From assembly GCF_000708675.1 (NCBI RefSeq), contig NZ_JELR01000001.1, positions 930,001 through 994,000 of the forward strand: a DNA stretch of 64,000 nt, written 5' to 3'. The position numbers and the translations under genes were made by a program. This DNA comes from Microbulbifer sp. HZ11 (lineage in GTDB: Bacteria > Pseudomonadota > Gammaproteobacteria > Pseudomonadales > Cellvibrionaceae). Shown in pieces: positions 54,959 to 64,000 of the stretch. A model generated the notes under the pieces. The model ran no database searches, had not been told where the DNA came from, and worked only from the letters and a program-made list of their open reading frames with translations. The first letter of the stretch is position 1. Every line of letters starts with the position of its first letter.

Positions 54959-55780
54959 TCAGCACCGCTCGACAAACGTTCTGATCAATTGACCCGACAG
55001 CGTTTCCGCCGGCGGAATCGCCTGGGGGATTTGCGATTTATGGAACCAGCGCGCCTCCATGATTTCCTCCTGGTCGGGCCTCAGTGTTCCGCCACTCACT
55101 TCGGCGAGATAGCCAATCATCAACTGACCGGGAAATGGCCAGGACTGAGTGCCGATATATTGTAAATGTTGGGGGCCCTGCCCGACCTCGAGCCCCACTT
55201 CCTCCAGCGCCTCTCTGGCGAGCGCCTGCTCTGCATTTTCCCCGGGCTCGATAAACCCTGCCAGTGCGGTATATAACGCGTGACGGTGGTGCGCGTGACG
55301 CGCAAGCAGGCACTCCTCGCCCCGTACCAGCAACATGATGACACAGGGGGAAATACGCGGATATACGGAAAAATTACAGGAGGTACAGACCCGCGCCCGA
55401 TCCTTGGCATGATAAACGGTCGATAAGCCACAGCGGCCGCAGAAGCGGTGATCGAGGTCCCAATTGACCACTTGCACGGCACGCCCGATCAGGAAAAACA
55501 GGGCCTCACTGACGGTCCCAAGAAATGTGCGTAATCCGCGCCACTCACAGCCGGGCAGCTCTACGCGGAAGGGCAGATGATGAACGGCGCAGGGCTTTCC
55601 GCCCCAGTCCCCCAGATAATGCGTGCTGGACTGGGCCCCGTCACGGGCTGCCTCACGCACCGGTGCGCTCAGATGAAGCGGGCCCCGCTCGCCGCAGAGC
55701 ACCTCTCCGTGGGAAACCACAATGTGCCAGTGAAACTCCGGGTGGGGTAATACGTTCGCCGCGGGATTGAAATCAGACAT
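54959..55780 (-). CDS. nudC: NAD(H) pyrophosphatase / RNA decapping Nudix enzyme NudC
   Basis: NudC cleaves NADH to NMNH and AMP and removes NAD caps from RNA. The 273-residue protein has the zinc site in 'FCGRCGLST' and 'RVCTSCNF', the Nudix box 'GFIEPGENAEQALAREALEEVGLEV', and the NADH-specific 'SQSWPFPGQLM' just after it. It starts 53 bases from the fimL end on the same strand, the same order as in Pseudomonas. Confidence 0.95.
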   Translation of the reverse strand: MSDFNPAANVLPHPEFHWHIVVSHGEVLCGERGPLHLSAPVREAARDGAQSSTHYLGDWGGKPCAVHHLPFRVELPGCEWRGLRTFLGTVSEALFFLIGRAVQVVNWDLDHRFCGRCGLSTVYHAKDRARVCTSCNFSVYPRISPCVIMLLVRGEECLLARHAHHRHALYTALAGFIEPGENAEQALAREALEEVGLEVGQGPQHLQYIGTQSWPFPGQLMIGYLAEVSGGTLRPDQEEIMEARWFHKSQIPQAIPPAETLSGQLIRTFVERC

Positions 55781-55833
55781 TCATAGGGTTCTGCACTTGG
55801 ACCATAAAACCAAGACTGCACCAGGGGCCGGGT

Positions 55834-57531
55834 TCAGGCAACCTCTACCGGGTACCCCAGGGCCTCCAGGCTTTCCACGGCCAGATCCAACGACTGCATA
55901 TCGACCTGTCTGTGCAGCTTCACCTCACCGAGGTAATACTCGAGGCTGATGATGGCATCGGCGAATATCTCCAGAGACTGCTCGACGCCCGGGGAAACCG
56001 TTTTCTGATCGATCACCGCATCCACAAAGTGTGCCAGGCGCTCGACCACAGCGGCCGCCCGGCCGAGACTCAGGACCACCATACCGCCACGCACACTGTT
56101 CAGGGTGGTGGACACATTGCGAATATGTCCGTGATCGAAGCCGGATTCAGCGTATGAGGCCAATGCACGTTTAATCAGGGAAAGACCGGCTTCCGCCTCC
56201 TTCAGCACCGCCAATTCTGCTTCCTCCAGCTGGCTGCGCTCAAGGGCGATGTCCGCCTGGCCACTCTCATCGAGCTCAATGGTGGAGCGCTGGCGCATGG
56301 CCCGGATTGCACTGTCGACAGTCAGTATCTGGTTGGTTAGCTGCTGCAGGGCATTATCCGCCGCGCGGCCACCCACCTGGGCACAATTCTGATAGGCCGT
56401 CAGTGAGCCGCCCAGATTTTCACCGATACGGCGGAAATTGAGCAGTATGAGGGTGTTGGAGATACGACGGAGGGTTTCCACCAGCCCACCTTCATCATCC
56501 AGCCCGGTCATGCCCACCATTTCTGCGTCATCCAACAGGCGGCGCACTCCGGACAACTCTTCTTCCAGCGCACTGGCTACCGCGGCAATTGCTGTGGCAC
56601 CCGGACCGCCAAGACTCGCGCGGTCACGCTCAAGCTCCGGTTCACGGTAGGACAGAGGGCGGACGCTGAATACCTGCAGCAGCTTCTCCCCCTGCCCGGA
56701 AGGGCCTGCCAGAGCCAACCAGTAGAGGCACTCCTTGATCAACACGGGGGGGGCTGGCTGGTCCAGCGCCGCATCACCGTCGCGACAGATATTGCGCAGC
56801 CGGCGATCAAGCATGCTGAACACCATCACCCGCTGACGATTGACCAACATCTCGCGGCTGGCCATGGCAGCGATTGCGGTTCCCGCAACCGACCAGAGCT
56901 TGCCATTCGGACGCCCGGCACACACGCTGGCTATTCGCTGCAGCGCACGGGCCATCATGGTGTACGCAGGTCCCCGCGGCTTCCCCTTCAGCAGCGCGAG
57001 CAGGCCAACCTGATACATATGACGGAAACGGCGTACGAAGGTCTTCAGGTCTTCCGACATGACAGCGGAGGAAACGGCACCGGGCACTGTCGCATCAAGA
57101 CGACAGCGCAGAAAGTGACTTTCGGGCACTGGCGCCTGCGCCCTGGCCAGACGCAGGCTATTGATATAGGGAACCAGCAGCTCCGGGCGGGGGGTAGCCC
57201 GGTTCTGAACAAAGTCCAGATAGCGGGTCATCACATAAAACGCAATGCCAAGGCTTTCCAACAGTTCCTGTGGGGACTGCTGACGGTCCTGCAACAGGTC
57301 GCCCATGGCTGTCAGCATTTCCTGAGCAAGTAGCTCGGCCGCACTCAACTGCACCATCTGCAATACACCAGACACCTGGCGCAGACTCTGGATACACTTT
57401 TCCAGTGCCAGTTTATTCCCGTGATCGGCCGCGTACTGGTCCAGGTGGCCGGTCGCTCCTTCGATACTCGCAACCAGCTCGTCTTTTACCAGACTGACGG
57501 AGGTCAGGTTGATTTCGCGCAATCCACTCAT
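55834..57531 (-). CDS. fimL: FimL, scaffold related to the N-terminus of ChpA
   Basis: In Pseudomonas FimL resembles the N-terminal part of the chemotaxis kinase ChpA but lacks the kinase, and it controls type IV pilus twitching and cAMP by scaffolding FimV and PilG. The 565-residue protein fits (562 in P. aeruginosa) and shows two helical Hpt-like stretches, 'CIQSLRQVSGVLQMVQLSAAELLAQEM' at the start and 'STTLNSVRGGMVVLSLGRAAAVVERL' near residue 480, with no phosphoryl-accepting His in the His-x-x-Lys-Gly pattern. No response regulator or kinase domain is present. It is divergent from nhaB. Confidence 0.8.
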   Translation of the reverse strand: MSGLREINLTSVSLVKDELVASIEGATGHLDQYAADHGNKLALEKCIQSLRQVSGVLQMVQLSAAELLAQEMLTAMGDLLQDRQQSPQELLESLGIAFYVMTRYLDFVQNRATPRPELLVPYINSLRLARAQAPVPESHFLRCRLDATVPGAVSSAVMSEDLKTFVRRFRHMYQVGLLALLKGKPRGPAYTMMARALQRIASVCAGRPNGKLWSVAGTAIAAMASREMLVNRQRVMVFSMLDRRLRNICRDGDAALDQPAPPVLIKECLYWLALAGPSGQGEKLLQVFSVRPLSYREPELERDRASLGGPGATAIAAVASALEEELSGVRRLLDDAEMVGMTGLDDEGGLVETLRRISNTLILLNFRRIGENLGGSLTAYQNCAQVGGRAADNALQQLTNQILTVDSAIRAMRQRSTIELDESGQADIALERSQLEEAELAVLKEAEAGLSLIKRALASYAESGFDHGHIRNVSTTLNSVRGGMVVLSLGRAAAVVERLAHFVDAVIDQKTVSPGVEQSLEIFADAIISLEYYLGEVKLHRQVDMQSLDLAVESLEALGYPVEVA

Positions 57532-57691
57532 TGCCTACACCACTGCAATTCTCGTTATTTTTCACTGCCAGCCAGCCGGGCGCCAACCGCGCACACCTGC
57601 AAACCGCTCAATTTATACAAAACCGTAAAAGTGTCCAGATTAAATCAATCCGTTTCTACCGATCAATCGACAAAAACGTACATCCCGCACG

Positions 57692-57708
57692 AATTGGTAA
57701 AACCAATT
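57692..57708. promoter_or_regulatory. 17-bp palindrome upstream of nhaB, FadR-like
   Basis: AATTGGT-AAA-ACCAATT lies 90 bases before the nhaB start. The core TGG-N5-CCA has the same spacing as the FadR operator (consensus like CTGGTCNGACCAG). Confidence 0.45.
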
Positions 57709-57797
57709 GAATTTCCCCACAAAAAAAGGTAGCTTTGCCGCCGGTCCTCCCGGCGGTACCGGCAGGGGGCTCAAAGAGAACCAAGGAAGTAGTATTA

Positions 57798-59330
57798 ATG
57801 AACGCTCTTAATGACACCCTGCCGGCAGCAGGTGGCGGCATCGGTCGCGCATTTACCGACAACTTTCTCGGAGAGGCTCCAGACTGGTACAAGCTGACCA
57901 TCGCCCTCTTCCTGATCCTCAACCCGATCCTACTGTACACCACTTCTCCTTTTGTGACCGGGTGGGTTCTCATTGGTGAATTTATCTTCACCCTGGCCAT
58001 GGCTCTAAAGTGCTATCCACTGCAACCCGGCGGCTTGCTGGCAATCGAAGCCGTACTGCTGGGAATGACCAGCAGTGAATCTGTTTTTCATGAAGTCACG
58101 GAAAATATCCAGGTCATCCTTCTACTGATGTTTATGGTGGCCGGCATTTACTTTATGAAAAGCCTGCTTCTGTACGTATTTACCAAATTGCTGGTTTCGG
58201 TGCGCTCAAAATCTGTGCTATCGCTACTGTTCTGCGGGGTTTCCGCGGTACTTTCCGCTTTCCTCGACGCATTGACGGTAACCGCAGTACTGATTGCCGT
58301 GGCAGTGGGCTTTTATGCGGTCTACCACAAGGTCGCCTCCAATCGGCAGACGCACCCTGAACACGACCATTCAAGCGACGATGGCGTGGTCGAGTACCAC
58401 CGTTCTGACCTTGACCAGTTTCGCGCCTTTCTCCGCAGCCTGATTATGCACGGGGCAGTAGGCACCGCCCTCGGGGGCGTCTGCACCCTGGTAGGTGAAC
58501 CGCAAAATCTTCTGATTGCGGAAAAAGCCGGCTGGGACTTTCTGCAATTTTTCACCTATATGGCTCCGGTCACCATGCCGGCGTTCGCAGCTGGCTTGGT
58601 CACCTGTTTTCTGCTCGAGAAGTCCAAAATGTTCGGTTACGGTGCAAAGCTGCCAGATGCCGTGCGCGAGGTTCTGTCGAATTACGCCGCCGAACAGGAG
58701 CGTAAACGCACCCAGCGCGATATTGTTGAGCTGTGGGTGCAGGGTATCGTAGCGGTCATTCTGGTACTCGCCCTGGCGTTCCATGTCGCCGAGGTAGGCA
58801 TCATCGGCCTGATGGTTATTGTGCTTCTGACCGCTTTCAACGGCGTTATCCAGGAAGCCCGGATTGGCCACGCCTTCGAGGAGGCACTGCCGTTCACCGC
58901 ACTGCTCGTGGTGTTTTTCGCCATCGTCGCCGTGATTCATCAGCAGCACCTGTTCGCACCGGTAACGCACTTTGTGTTGAGCCTTGAGCCCGAGCAGCAA
59001 CCGGGCATGCTTTTTCTGGCCAATGGCATTCTGTCGATGATCAGTGACAACGTGTTTGTTGCCACCGTTTACATCAATGAGGTGAAGGATGCACTGACAG
59101 CCGGCGAAATCACTCGCGAGCATTTCGATAAGCTGGCGATAGCGATCAATACGGGTACCAACCTGCCCAGTGTCGCAACACCGAACGGGCAGGCAGCTTT
59201 TCTGTTCCTGCTGACATCAGCCCTCGCACCACTGATTCGCCTGTCTTATGGCCGCATGGTGATCATGGCACTGCCTTACACCATCGTTCTCACCATCGTT
59301 GCACTGTTTTGCGTCGTTTACGCACTTTGA
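57798..59330 (+). CDS. nhaB: Na+/H+ antiporter NhaB
   Basis: NhaB exports Na+ in exchange for protons across the inner membrane. The 510-residue protein matches the family from '[25 protein letters not shown]' onward, with '[28 protein letters not shown]' and a C-terminal '…[20 protein letters not shown]' and '[25 protein letters not shown]', which carry the conserved polar residues of the transport core. The ATG at 57798 has AAGGA about ten bases upstream; the open frame upstream is not coding-like. Salt handling fits a marine lifestyle. It ends in a perfect palindromic terminator. Confidence 0.95.
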   Translation: MNALNDTLPAAGGGIGRAFTDNFLGEAPDWYKLTIALFLILNPILLYTTSPFVTGWVLIGEFIFTLAMALKCYPLQPGGLLAIEAVLLGMTSSESVFHEVTENIQVILLLMFMVAGIYFMKSLLLYVFTKLLVSVRSKSVLSLLFCGVSAVLSAFLDALTVTAVLIAVAVGFYAVYHKVASNRQTHPEHDHSSDDGVVEYHRSDLDQFRAFLRSLIMHGAVGTALGGVCTLVGEPQNLLIAEKAGWDFLQFFTYMAPVTMPAFAAGLVTCFLLEKSKMFGYGAKLPDAVREVLSNYAAEQERKRTQRDIVELWVQGIVAVILVLALAFHVAEVGIIGLMVIVLLTAFNGVIQEARIGHAFEEALPFTALLVVFFAIVAVIHQQHLFAPVTHFVLSLEPEQQPGMLFLANGILSMISDNVFVATVYINEVKDALTAGEITREHFDKLAIAINTGTNLPSVATPNGQAAFLFLLTSALAPLIRLSYGRMVIMALPYTIVLTIVALFCVVYAL

Positions 59331-59367
59331 TTCAGCCCGCGGGGAGCGGCGCGGAGCGAGAACATCC

Positions 59368-59406
59368 GCAATAAAAAAAGGGGCCCAAGGCCCCTTTTTT
59401 TATTGC
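59368..59406. terminator. bidirectional terminator between nhaB and dnaQ
   Basis: Perfect 18-bp arms with a CAA loop: seven As, GGGGCC, loop, GGCCCC, seven Ts. It can serve both nhaB (plus) and dnaQ (minus). Confidence 0.9.
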
Positions 59407-59420
59407 AGCAAAGCAGACAC

Positions 59421-60140
59421 TCACCAAAAATGCTTACCGCCCGCCTTTTCCAGCTGCCCGAGAAACTCCTCGTGGGCCTGCAACTCATCGGCGCTTGCCC
59501 GCACTACCGGCAACGGCGCCCGCTGCGCACTTAAGCGGCGAATGGAACCCGCCTCCTGTGCCTGGCTTTCGGGATCGTCATCATTGGAAGCATCGGCACC
59601 GGCGAGTGCGAGATCCGTCTGCCCACCAGTCATCATCAGGTAGACGTCGGCGAGAATTTCCGCATCCAGTAGTGCGCCGTGCAAATCTCGCTGGGAATTA
59701 TCGACGAAATAGCGCTTGCACAATGCATCCAGATTATTTTTCTGGCCGGGATGCTTTTCGCGCGCCAGCGCCAGAGTATCCAGCACCCCGCAGTGAGCCG
59801 TCACGCTCTGCCAGCGAGGGCTTCCCAGTCGCTTCAACTCGGAATCAATAAACCCCACATCGAACGGCGCATTGTGAATCACCAACTCTGCACCATCACA
59901 GAAGGTCATGAATTCATCGGCAATCTGCGAAAAAATCGGCTTGTCGACGAGAAACTCATTGGTGATCCCGTGGACCTCGATCGCGCCATCATCCACCTCG
60001 CGCTCCGGATTGATGTACTGATGGTAGTGACGACCGGTCAGCTTGCGGTTGATCAGCTCAACACAACCTATTTCAATAATCCGGTGGCCGGACTTCGGGT
60101 CCAGACCTGTGGTTTCCGTATCCAGAACTATCTGACGCAT
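59421..60140 (-). CDS. dnaQ: DNA polymerase III epsilon subunit (3'-5' proofreading exonuclease)
   Basis: The epsilon subunit proofreads for the replicative polymerase. The 239-residue protein has the DEDDh exonuclease motifs: 'IVLDTETTGLDPKSGHRIIEIGCVEL' (Exo I), 'HNAPFDVGFIDSEL' (Exo II) and 'HGALLDAEILADVYLMMTGG' (Exo III), and a C-terminal tail for binding the alpha subunit. It is three bases downstream of rnhA, as in Pseudomonas. Confidence 0.96.
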   Translation of the reverse strand: MRQIVLDTETTGLDPKSGHRIIEIGCVELINRKLTGRHYHQYINPEREVDDGAIEVHGITNEFLVDKPIFSQIADEFMTFCDGAELVIHNAPFDVGFIDSELKRLGSPRWQSVTAHCGVLDTLALAREKHPGQKNNLDALCKRYFVDNSQRDLHGALLDAEILADVYLMMTGGQTDLALAGADASNDDDPESQAQEAGSIRRLSAQRAPLPVVRASADELQAHEEFLGQLEKAGGKHFW

Positions 60141-60143
60141 GGT

Positions 60144-60584
60144 TTAGGACTCTCCCAACTCATCTATGCCGCGATTGGCCAACGCATCGGCGCGCTCATT
60201 GCCTGGATCGCCGGCGTGCCCCTTCACCCAGTGCCAGTGCACTTCGTGTTCACCGATAGCGGCATCCAACGCCTGCCAGAGATCCGCGTTCTTTACCGGT
60301 TTCTTCGCAGAAGTCTTCCAGCCATTTTTCTTCCAGTTGTGTATCCAACCGGTAATACCCTGGCGGACGTACTGGGAATCCGTATGCAGATCCACTCGAC
60401 AGTGCTGATTCAGAGCCTGCAATGCCTGAATGGCCGCCATTAACTCCATTCGATTATTGGTCGTCAGCGACTCACCGCCACACAGCTCTTTTTCTGCATC
60501 GCCACTCATCAGCAATGCTCCCCAGCCACCGGGGCCGGGGTTTCCACGGCAAGCGCCATCGGTGTATATGGTGACCTGTTTCAA
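60144..60584 (-). CDS. rnhA: ribonuclease HI
   Basis: RNase HI cuts the RNA strand of RNA:DNA hybrids. The 146-residue protein shows the DEDD residues: '[20 protein letters not shown]' (Asp), '[13 protein letters not shown]' (Glu), '[12 protein letters not shown]' (Asp) and '[15 protein letters not shown]' (His loop and last Asp). It lies directly upstream of dnaQ with a three-base gap. Confidence 0.97.
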   Translation of the reverse strand: MKQVTIYTDGACRGNPGPGGWGALLMSGDAEKELCGGESLTTNNRMELMAAIQALQALNQHCRVDLHTDSQYVRQGITGWIHNWKKNGWKTSAKKPVKNADLWQALDAAIGEHEVHWHWVKGHAGDPGNERADALANRGIDELGES

Positions 60585-60630
60585 ATCGTACTCGTTTAGA
60601 ATTTTTTGACTGGTTGCCGAGCAGGGCGTG

Positions 60631-61476
60631 TCAGCGCTTACTGTTCCGACCCCGCTTGTGTGAGGGCAGTGGCTTGAGCCTGTCTCTCGCCGCTATGCGT
60701 GGACTGCTGGGCACAACACTCAGAGCCGGCTTTTTCTCACCGCGCCAATTGAGCTTGATCGTACGCATCCGCGCCACTTCTTTGCGCGCGACTATGATGT
60801 AAAAGCCTCCCCACGGCAAGTGCCACCGGGTCCCCACACGCTCCATCCACGACGTCTTGGCAAGAAGGTCCCCATGCGTCAGGGGTAAACGGAAGAAACC
60901 GCGCTCAATCTCGCCAGACTGAAGATCCAACAGATTCATCCAGTCGGCGATACGCGCAGCGCGTAACTGGTTGCCGGACTGATATGGACTCGACGATCGA
61001 AACAGGCGTGTGAGCCCCAGCAAGGAAAATGGATTGAAGCCAATCAGAACCATATGCCCACCGGGTATAAGCACCCGCGCCGCTTCTCGCAAAACCTGGT
61101 GAGGTTGCGGAGAAAAATCCAACAGATGATGTAAAACTGCCACATCGATAGATTCTGAAGGAAGCGGCAATTGCTCAAACTCAACAAGTGCAGCCCCCTG
61201 GCCTTGCGTGCAAGGGCTGAGCTTGAAGCGGTGATTGATACGACTGCACGCGGCGAAATCCACCTGCCGGGCCACACTGGCCTGCATCAGGTGATAACCA
61301 AACAGCCCCTCCACCACTGGCTGAACCAGTGCCAACTGCTGGGTCAAAATCTCCCGCCCCAAACCACTGTCGAACCAGTCACTCAGCGCCGGGCAGGACT
61401 CGGCGAGCGGAGCTATGGGCGCTTTCCCGCGATAGAACAGGGATTTTTTTCCCGGCTTTTCCGGCATCCGCGTCAT
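60631..61476 (-). CDS. SAM-dependent methyltransferase, YafS-like, of the rnhA-gloB locus
   Basis: The 281-residue protein has a class I methyltransferase fold: '[45 protein letters not shown]' gives the SAM-binding strands and the post-motif loop. A methyltransferase at this place, next to gloB and rnhA, is also seen in E. coli (yafS) and Pseudomonas. Substrate is unknown. AAGGAG lies six to seven bases before the ATG at 61476, and a 14-bp tandem repeat lies just upstream of that ribosome site. Confidence 0.85.
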   Translation of the reverse strand: MTRMPEKPGKKSLFYRGKAPIAPLAESCPALSDWFDSGLGREILTQQLALVQPVVEGLFGYHLMQASVARQVDFAACSRINHRFKLSPCTQGQGAALVEFEQLPLPSESIDVAVLHHLLDFSPQPHQVLREAARVLIPGGHMVLIGFNPFSLLGLTRLFRSSSPYQSGNQLRAARIADWMNLLDLQSGEIERGFFRLPLTHGDLLAKTSWMERVGTRWHLPWGGFYIIVARKEVARMRTIKLNWRGEKKPALSVVPSSPRIAARDRLKPLPSHKRGRNSKR

Positions 61477-61490
61477 CTCCAGCTCCTTTT

Positions 61491-61530
61491 CCCGTCATCC
61501 AGTTCCCGTCATCCAGTTCCCGTCATCCAG
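61491..61530 (-). repeat. 14-bp tandem repeat in the leader of the methyltransferase gene
   Basis: CTGGATGACGGGAA is repeated almost three times on the minus strand (61530 to 61491), ending 5' of the AAGGAG site. Each unit contains an ATG, and the first two can be read as five-codon frames (M-T-G-T-G-stop) whose TGA overlaps the next ATG. Confidence 0.8.
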
Positions 61531-61660
61531 CCATTGCCACCCTATGGTCGCACGCCCCTTCCAACACTGACCAGTCACACTGGTGACAACATTCTTCCTG
61601 CCGCAGCATTGTGCCTATGTTAGGGTTCGCCAATCATCCTTAGGTTAGCGGGGACAGCCA

Positions 61661-62419
61661 ATGATCACAATCCGCCCGATCCCGGCATTTAACGACAACT
61701 ATATCTGGCACTTACAGGAAAATGGAGAGCACTGGGTAGTGGATCCGGGTGACGCCGCACCGGTAATGGCGGCATTGCAGGGGCAGCGTCTCACCGGCAT
61801 TCTCCTGACCCACCACCATTTCGATCACACCGGCGGTGTAAGCGCTCTCACCAGCGCCTTTGACTGCCCGGTTTACGGCCCCGCAACCATCGAAGGCGTC
61901 ACCCACCCACTGGAGGAAGGTTCCCGGCTTACCCTACTCGGCAGACATTGCAGGGTTTTTGAGGTGCCAGGTCACACACTCGATCACATCGCCCTGCTTA
62001 TGGAGGATGGCGCTGAGCGGTACCTGTTCTGCGGCGACACACTGTTTGCCGCCGGTTGCGGGCGCCTGTTCGAGGGCACACCGGATCAAATGCATCAATC
62101 TCTCTCCAGACTCGCGGCACTGCCCTCGCACACGCTCGTCTACTGCACCCACGAGTACACACTCGCCAACCTGGCGTTTGCGCTGGCCGCTGAACCACAA
62201 AACCAGGAATTGATCGAGCGCCAGCAGGCCGCCAGAGCACAGCGCGATCGCGGTGAGCCCACCCTCCCGTCCACTATCGGTCTGGAACGTGCCACCAACC
62301 CCTTCTTGCGCACCGCGGAACCCAGCGTTCGCCAACAGGCCCTGCAGCGTGGGGCATCGGCCAGCGCGGATACTGTGGAAATTTTCGCCACCTTACGCCA
62401 ATGGAAGGACGTTTTTTGA
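61661..62419 (+). CDS. gloB: hydroxyacylglutathione hydrolase (glyoxalase II)
   Basis: GloB hydrolyses S-D-lactoylglutathione in methylglyoxal detoxification. The 252-residue protein has the binuclear metal motif 'LLTHHHFDHTGG' near residue 50, 'VPGHTLDHIALLME', 'LFCGDTLFAAGCGRLFEGTPDQM' and 'VYCTHEYTLANLAFA', all conserved. It sits between the methyltransferase and mltD genes, in the same order as in Pseudomonas and E. coli. Confidence 0.97.
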   Translation: MITIRPIPAFNDNYIWHLQENGEHWVVDPGDAAPVMAALQGQRLTGILLTHHHFDHTGGVSALTSAFDCPVYGPATIEGVTHPLEEGSRLTLLGRHCRVFEVPGHTLDHIALLMEDGAERYLFCGDTLFAAGCGRLFEGTPDQMHQSLSRLAALPSHTLVYCTHEYTLANLAFALAAEPQNQELIERQQAARAQRDRGEPTLPSTIGLERATNPFLRTAEPSVRQQALQRGASASADTVEIFATLRQWKDVF

Positions 62420-62637
62420 CCAAATTCCATTGACCGGAACCAATCCCCCTCTTTAGAATCAGACAATTACAAATCAAAGCTCAAGTGTATTATTTGGCGA
62501 CTTGATCCCGAGGCCACATCTGTCAGCAGCACTTTCTGCTGGAGGCCCGGGGCCTGCCAGAATCGCATCCGAGGAGCGCTGGGCGCGCTTTGCAGGATTA
62601 GAGAGCCACAAGATAACAACAGATCGTGGACACCAGA

Positions 62638-64000
62638 ATGGTTTATAAGAAGTTTGCCGTTGCGCTACTGGCAGCGGCCGTGGGGGCCTGCACGCAGATT
62701 GATTCTGCACCGCAAAACGCAAACTCCTCTCAGAAAAATGGGGCCGCTCAAGACCTGACCACTGGCGGGAGCGAGCACAACGAAATCAGCCAGAACATCT
62801 TGAACGTCACCGAGCCGGCCCTGCCGCCGGACGATATCTGGCAACGTCTTCGACAGGGATTTACCCTCGACCGTGAAGTCCATCGCCCCAAGGTAAAAGA
62901 TTACGTAAAATACTTTTCTTCCAACCAGGGCTATATGGCCCGGGTAACGGAACGCTCCCGCCGGTATATCTTCCATGTCGCCGAGCAGCTGGAACAGGAT
63001 AATATTCCACTGGAATTTGCCCTGTTACCGATTGTCGAGAGCGCCTACGACCCCTTCGCGTACTCTCATGCCCAGGCATCCGGTATGTGGCAGTTTATCC
63101 CTGCAACGGGCCGCTCATTCGGACTTCACCAGAACTGGTGGTATGACGGCCGCCGCGACGTGGTGGAATCCACCCGCGCCGCATCGGAATACTTCAATTA
63201 CCTGTCCGCAAAATTCGACGGCGACTGGCTGCTGGTCCTGGCCGCATACAACGCCGGAGAAGGGACTGTTCGCCGAGCCCGAGAGCGCAATGCCCGCCAG
63301 GGCAAGGGCACCAGCTTCTGGGACCTGAAATTACCTCGCGAGACCCAGCGATACGTACCGCAATTACTGGCACTTGCCGAAGTGGTATCGCGCTCAGACC
63401 ACTACCGGGTTCCACTGCATGATGTTGGCAACGAACCCTATTACGCAGCGGTCAATGTGGGCAGCCAGATCGATCTGGCCCAGGCTGCCGAACTGGCCGG
63501 TGTGGAAATTGAAGAGCTGCATCTGTTGAACCCCGGGTTCAACCGCTGGGCCACAGACCCGGACGGAAACCATCGCCTACTGGTACCCCGCGATAAAAGT
63601 GCTCGATTCATTGAAGCACTGGAAAAACTCCCTGCAGACCAACGTGTCAGCTGGCAACACTATCGGGTGGCCCGCGGGGATTCTCTGTCGGTGATTGCAC
63701 GCCGCTACGAAACGACAATTACAGCCATCCAGCAGGCAAACAAGCTGCGCGGCAGTAGCATTCGAGCAGGTCAGACTCTGCTGATACCCAGCGCCTCAGG
63801 ACCCAACACCCAATACGCCTACGCCATTGACCAGCGGGTAAAACGCCGACAGAACTCAGGGAAGGGGCAGAAAACCAACTATACCGTTCGCCCTGGCGAC
63901 ACCCTTTGGGCGATCGCCCGCAAGCTGGATGTGAAAGTGCGCGAACTCGCCAGCTGGAACAGCATGGCACCGGGGGATACCCTGCGCCCGGGCCGCCAGC
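62638..64000 (+). CDS. mltD: membrane-bound lytic murein transglycosylase D, 3' end beyond the window
   Basis: MltD cleaves the glycan strands of peptidoglycan in the periplasm. The frame is open to the right edge (454 codons visible). It starts with a lipoprotein signal peptide (lipobox Cys at about residue 18, 'AAAVGAC'). The SLT domain has the catalytic Glu in 'LLPIVESAYDPFAYSHAQASG' and 'GMWQFIPATGRSFGL' and 'LAAYNAGEGTVRRA', and it is followed by a degenerate and then two good LysM repeats ('YRVARGDSLSVIARRY', 'YTVRPGDTLWAIARKL') near the end of the visible part. The ATG at 62638 gives the signal peptide. Confidence 0.93.
   Translation, partial: MVYKKFAVALLAAAVGACTQIDSAPQNANSSQKNGAAQDLTTGGSEHNEISQNILNVTEPALPPDDIWQRLRQGFTLDREVHRPKVKDYVKYFSSNQGYMARVTERSRRYIFHVAEQLEQDNIPLEFALLPIVESAYDPFAYSHAQASGMWQFIPATGRSFGLHQNWWYDGRRDVVESTRAASEYFNYLSAKFDGDWLLVLAAYNAGEGTVRRARERNARQGKGTSFWDLKLPRETQRYVPQLLALAEVVSRSDHYRVPLHDVGNEPYYAAVNVGSQIDLAQAAELAGVEIEELHLLNPGFNRWATDPDGNHRLLVPRDKSARFIEALEKLPADQRVSWQHYRVARGDSLSVIARRYETTITAIQQANKLRGSSIRAGQTLLIPSASGPNTQYAYAIDQRVKRRQNSGKGQKTNYTVRPGDTLWAIARKLDVKVRELASWNSMAPGDTLRPGRQ

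Overview
The window reads as chromosome of a free-living, probably marine, Gammaproteobacterium of roughly 57-60% G+C (judged by eye). The block mltD - gloB - SAM methyltransferase - rnhA - dnaQ - nhaB - fimL - nudC resembles the same neighbourhood in Pseudomonas, while a Tus-like terminator protein, a MksBEF condensin, a secreted KatG and a DUF2141-MipA fusion point to an oceanic relative. Microbulbifer or another Cellvibrionales genus is my best guess; I cannot prove it from sequence alone. No rRNA, tRNA, CRISPR array, phage or transposase gene was seen.

Layout. 1-3.5 kb: 3' part of rsmC, a spermidine-synthase-like protein, msrC and small hypotheticals. 3.5-9.6 kb: a minus-strand operon of a DUF3012 lipoprotein, mksF, mksE and mksB (SMC-like condensin), peppered with REP-like hairpins and without the MksG/JetD nuclease gene. 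9.7-14.4 kb: cysS, glnS, ppiB, lpxH. 14.4-18 kb: a SulP anion transporter and beta-carbonic anhydrase divergent from an OxyR-like LysR regulator that lacks the peroxidatic cysteine. 18-22 kb: miaE, a tus homologue, a lipid kinase, a DUF1289 protein. 22-28.6 kb: acnB, a coupled pair of unknown genes, a degenerate GIY-YIG-like protein, DUF72, and a DUF2141-MipA fusion. 28.7-39.6 kb: periplasmic katG, a two-gene RND efflux system, an ExoD-like protein, ahpC and ahpF with a good OxyR-type site, and a YceI protein. A long hairpin repeat family is present twice here.

40-47.4 kb: DUF2058 and DUF1415 genes, then a divergent module for sulfide/persulfide handling. A BigR/SqrR-like ArsR repressor, two YeeE/YedE-type half-transporters and a SulP transporter face a Blh-like persulfide dioxygenase, a DUF442 sulfurtransferase and a second SulP paralogue, with an AT-rich palindrome between them. 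47.4-55.8 kb: a UvrD-type helicase, a patatin/DUF4919 pair, a YhdH-type oxidoreductase, sohB, a membrane protein and nudC. 55.8-64 kb: fimL, nhaB (with a FadR-like palindrome upstream), dnaQ, rnhA, a methyltransferase with a tandem-repeat leader, gloB and the 5' part of mltD, which runs off the window.

Themes that join the genes are oxidative stress (katG, ahpCF, msrC, the OxyR-type site), sulfur detoxification (the bigR module), inorganic carbon (SulP plus carbonic anhydrase) and chromosome maintenance (MksBEF, Tus, dnaQ, rnhA, UvrD-like helicase). The least ordinary items are the OxyR-like regulator with histidines where cysteine should be, the Tus homologue, the Blh function split into two genes between paired SulP paralogues, and the hairpin repeats whose stems differ in sequence but stay perfectly paired.
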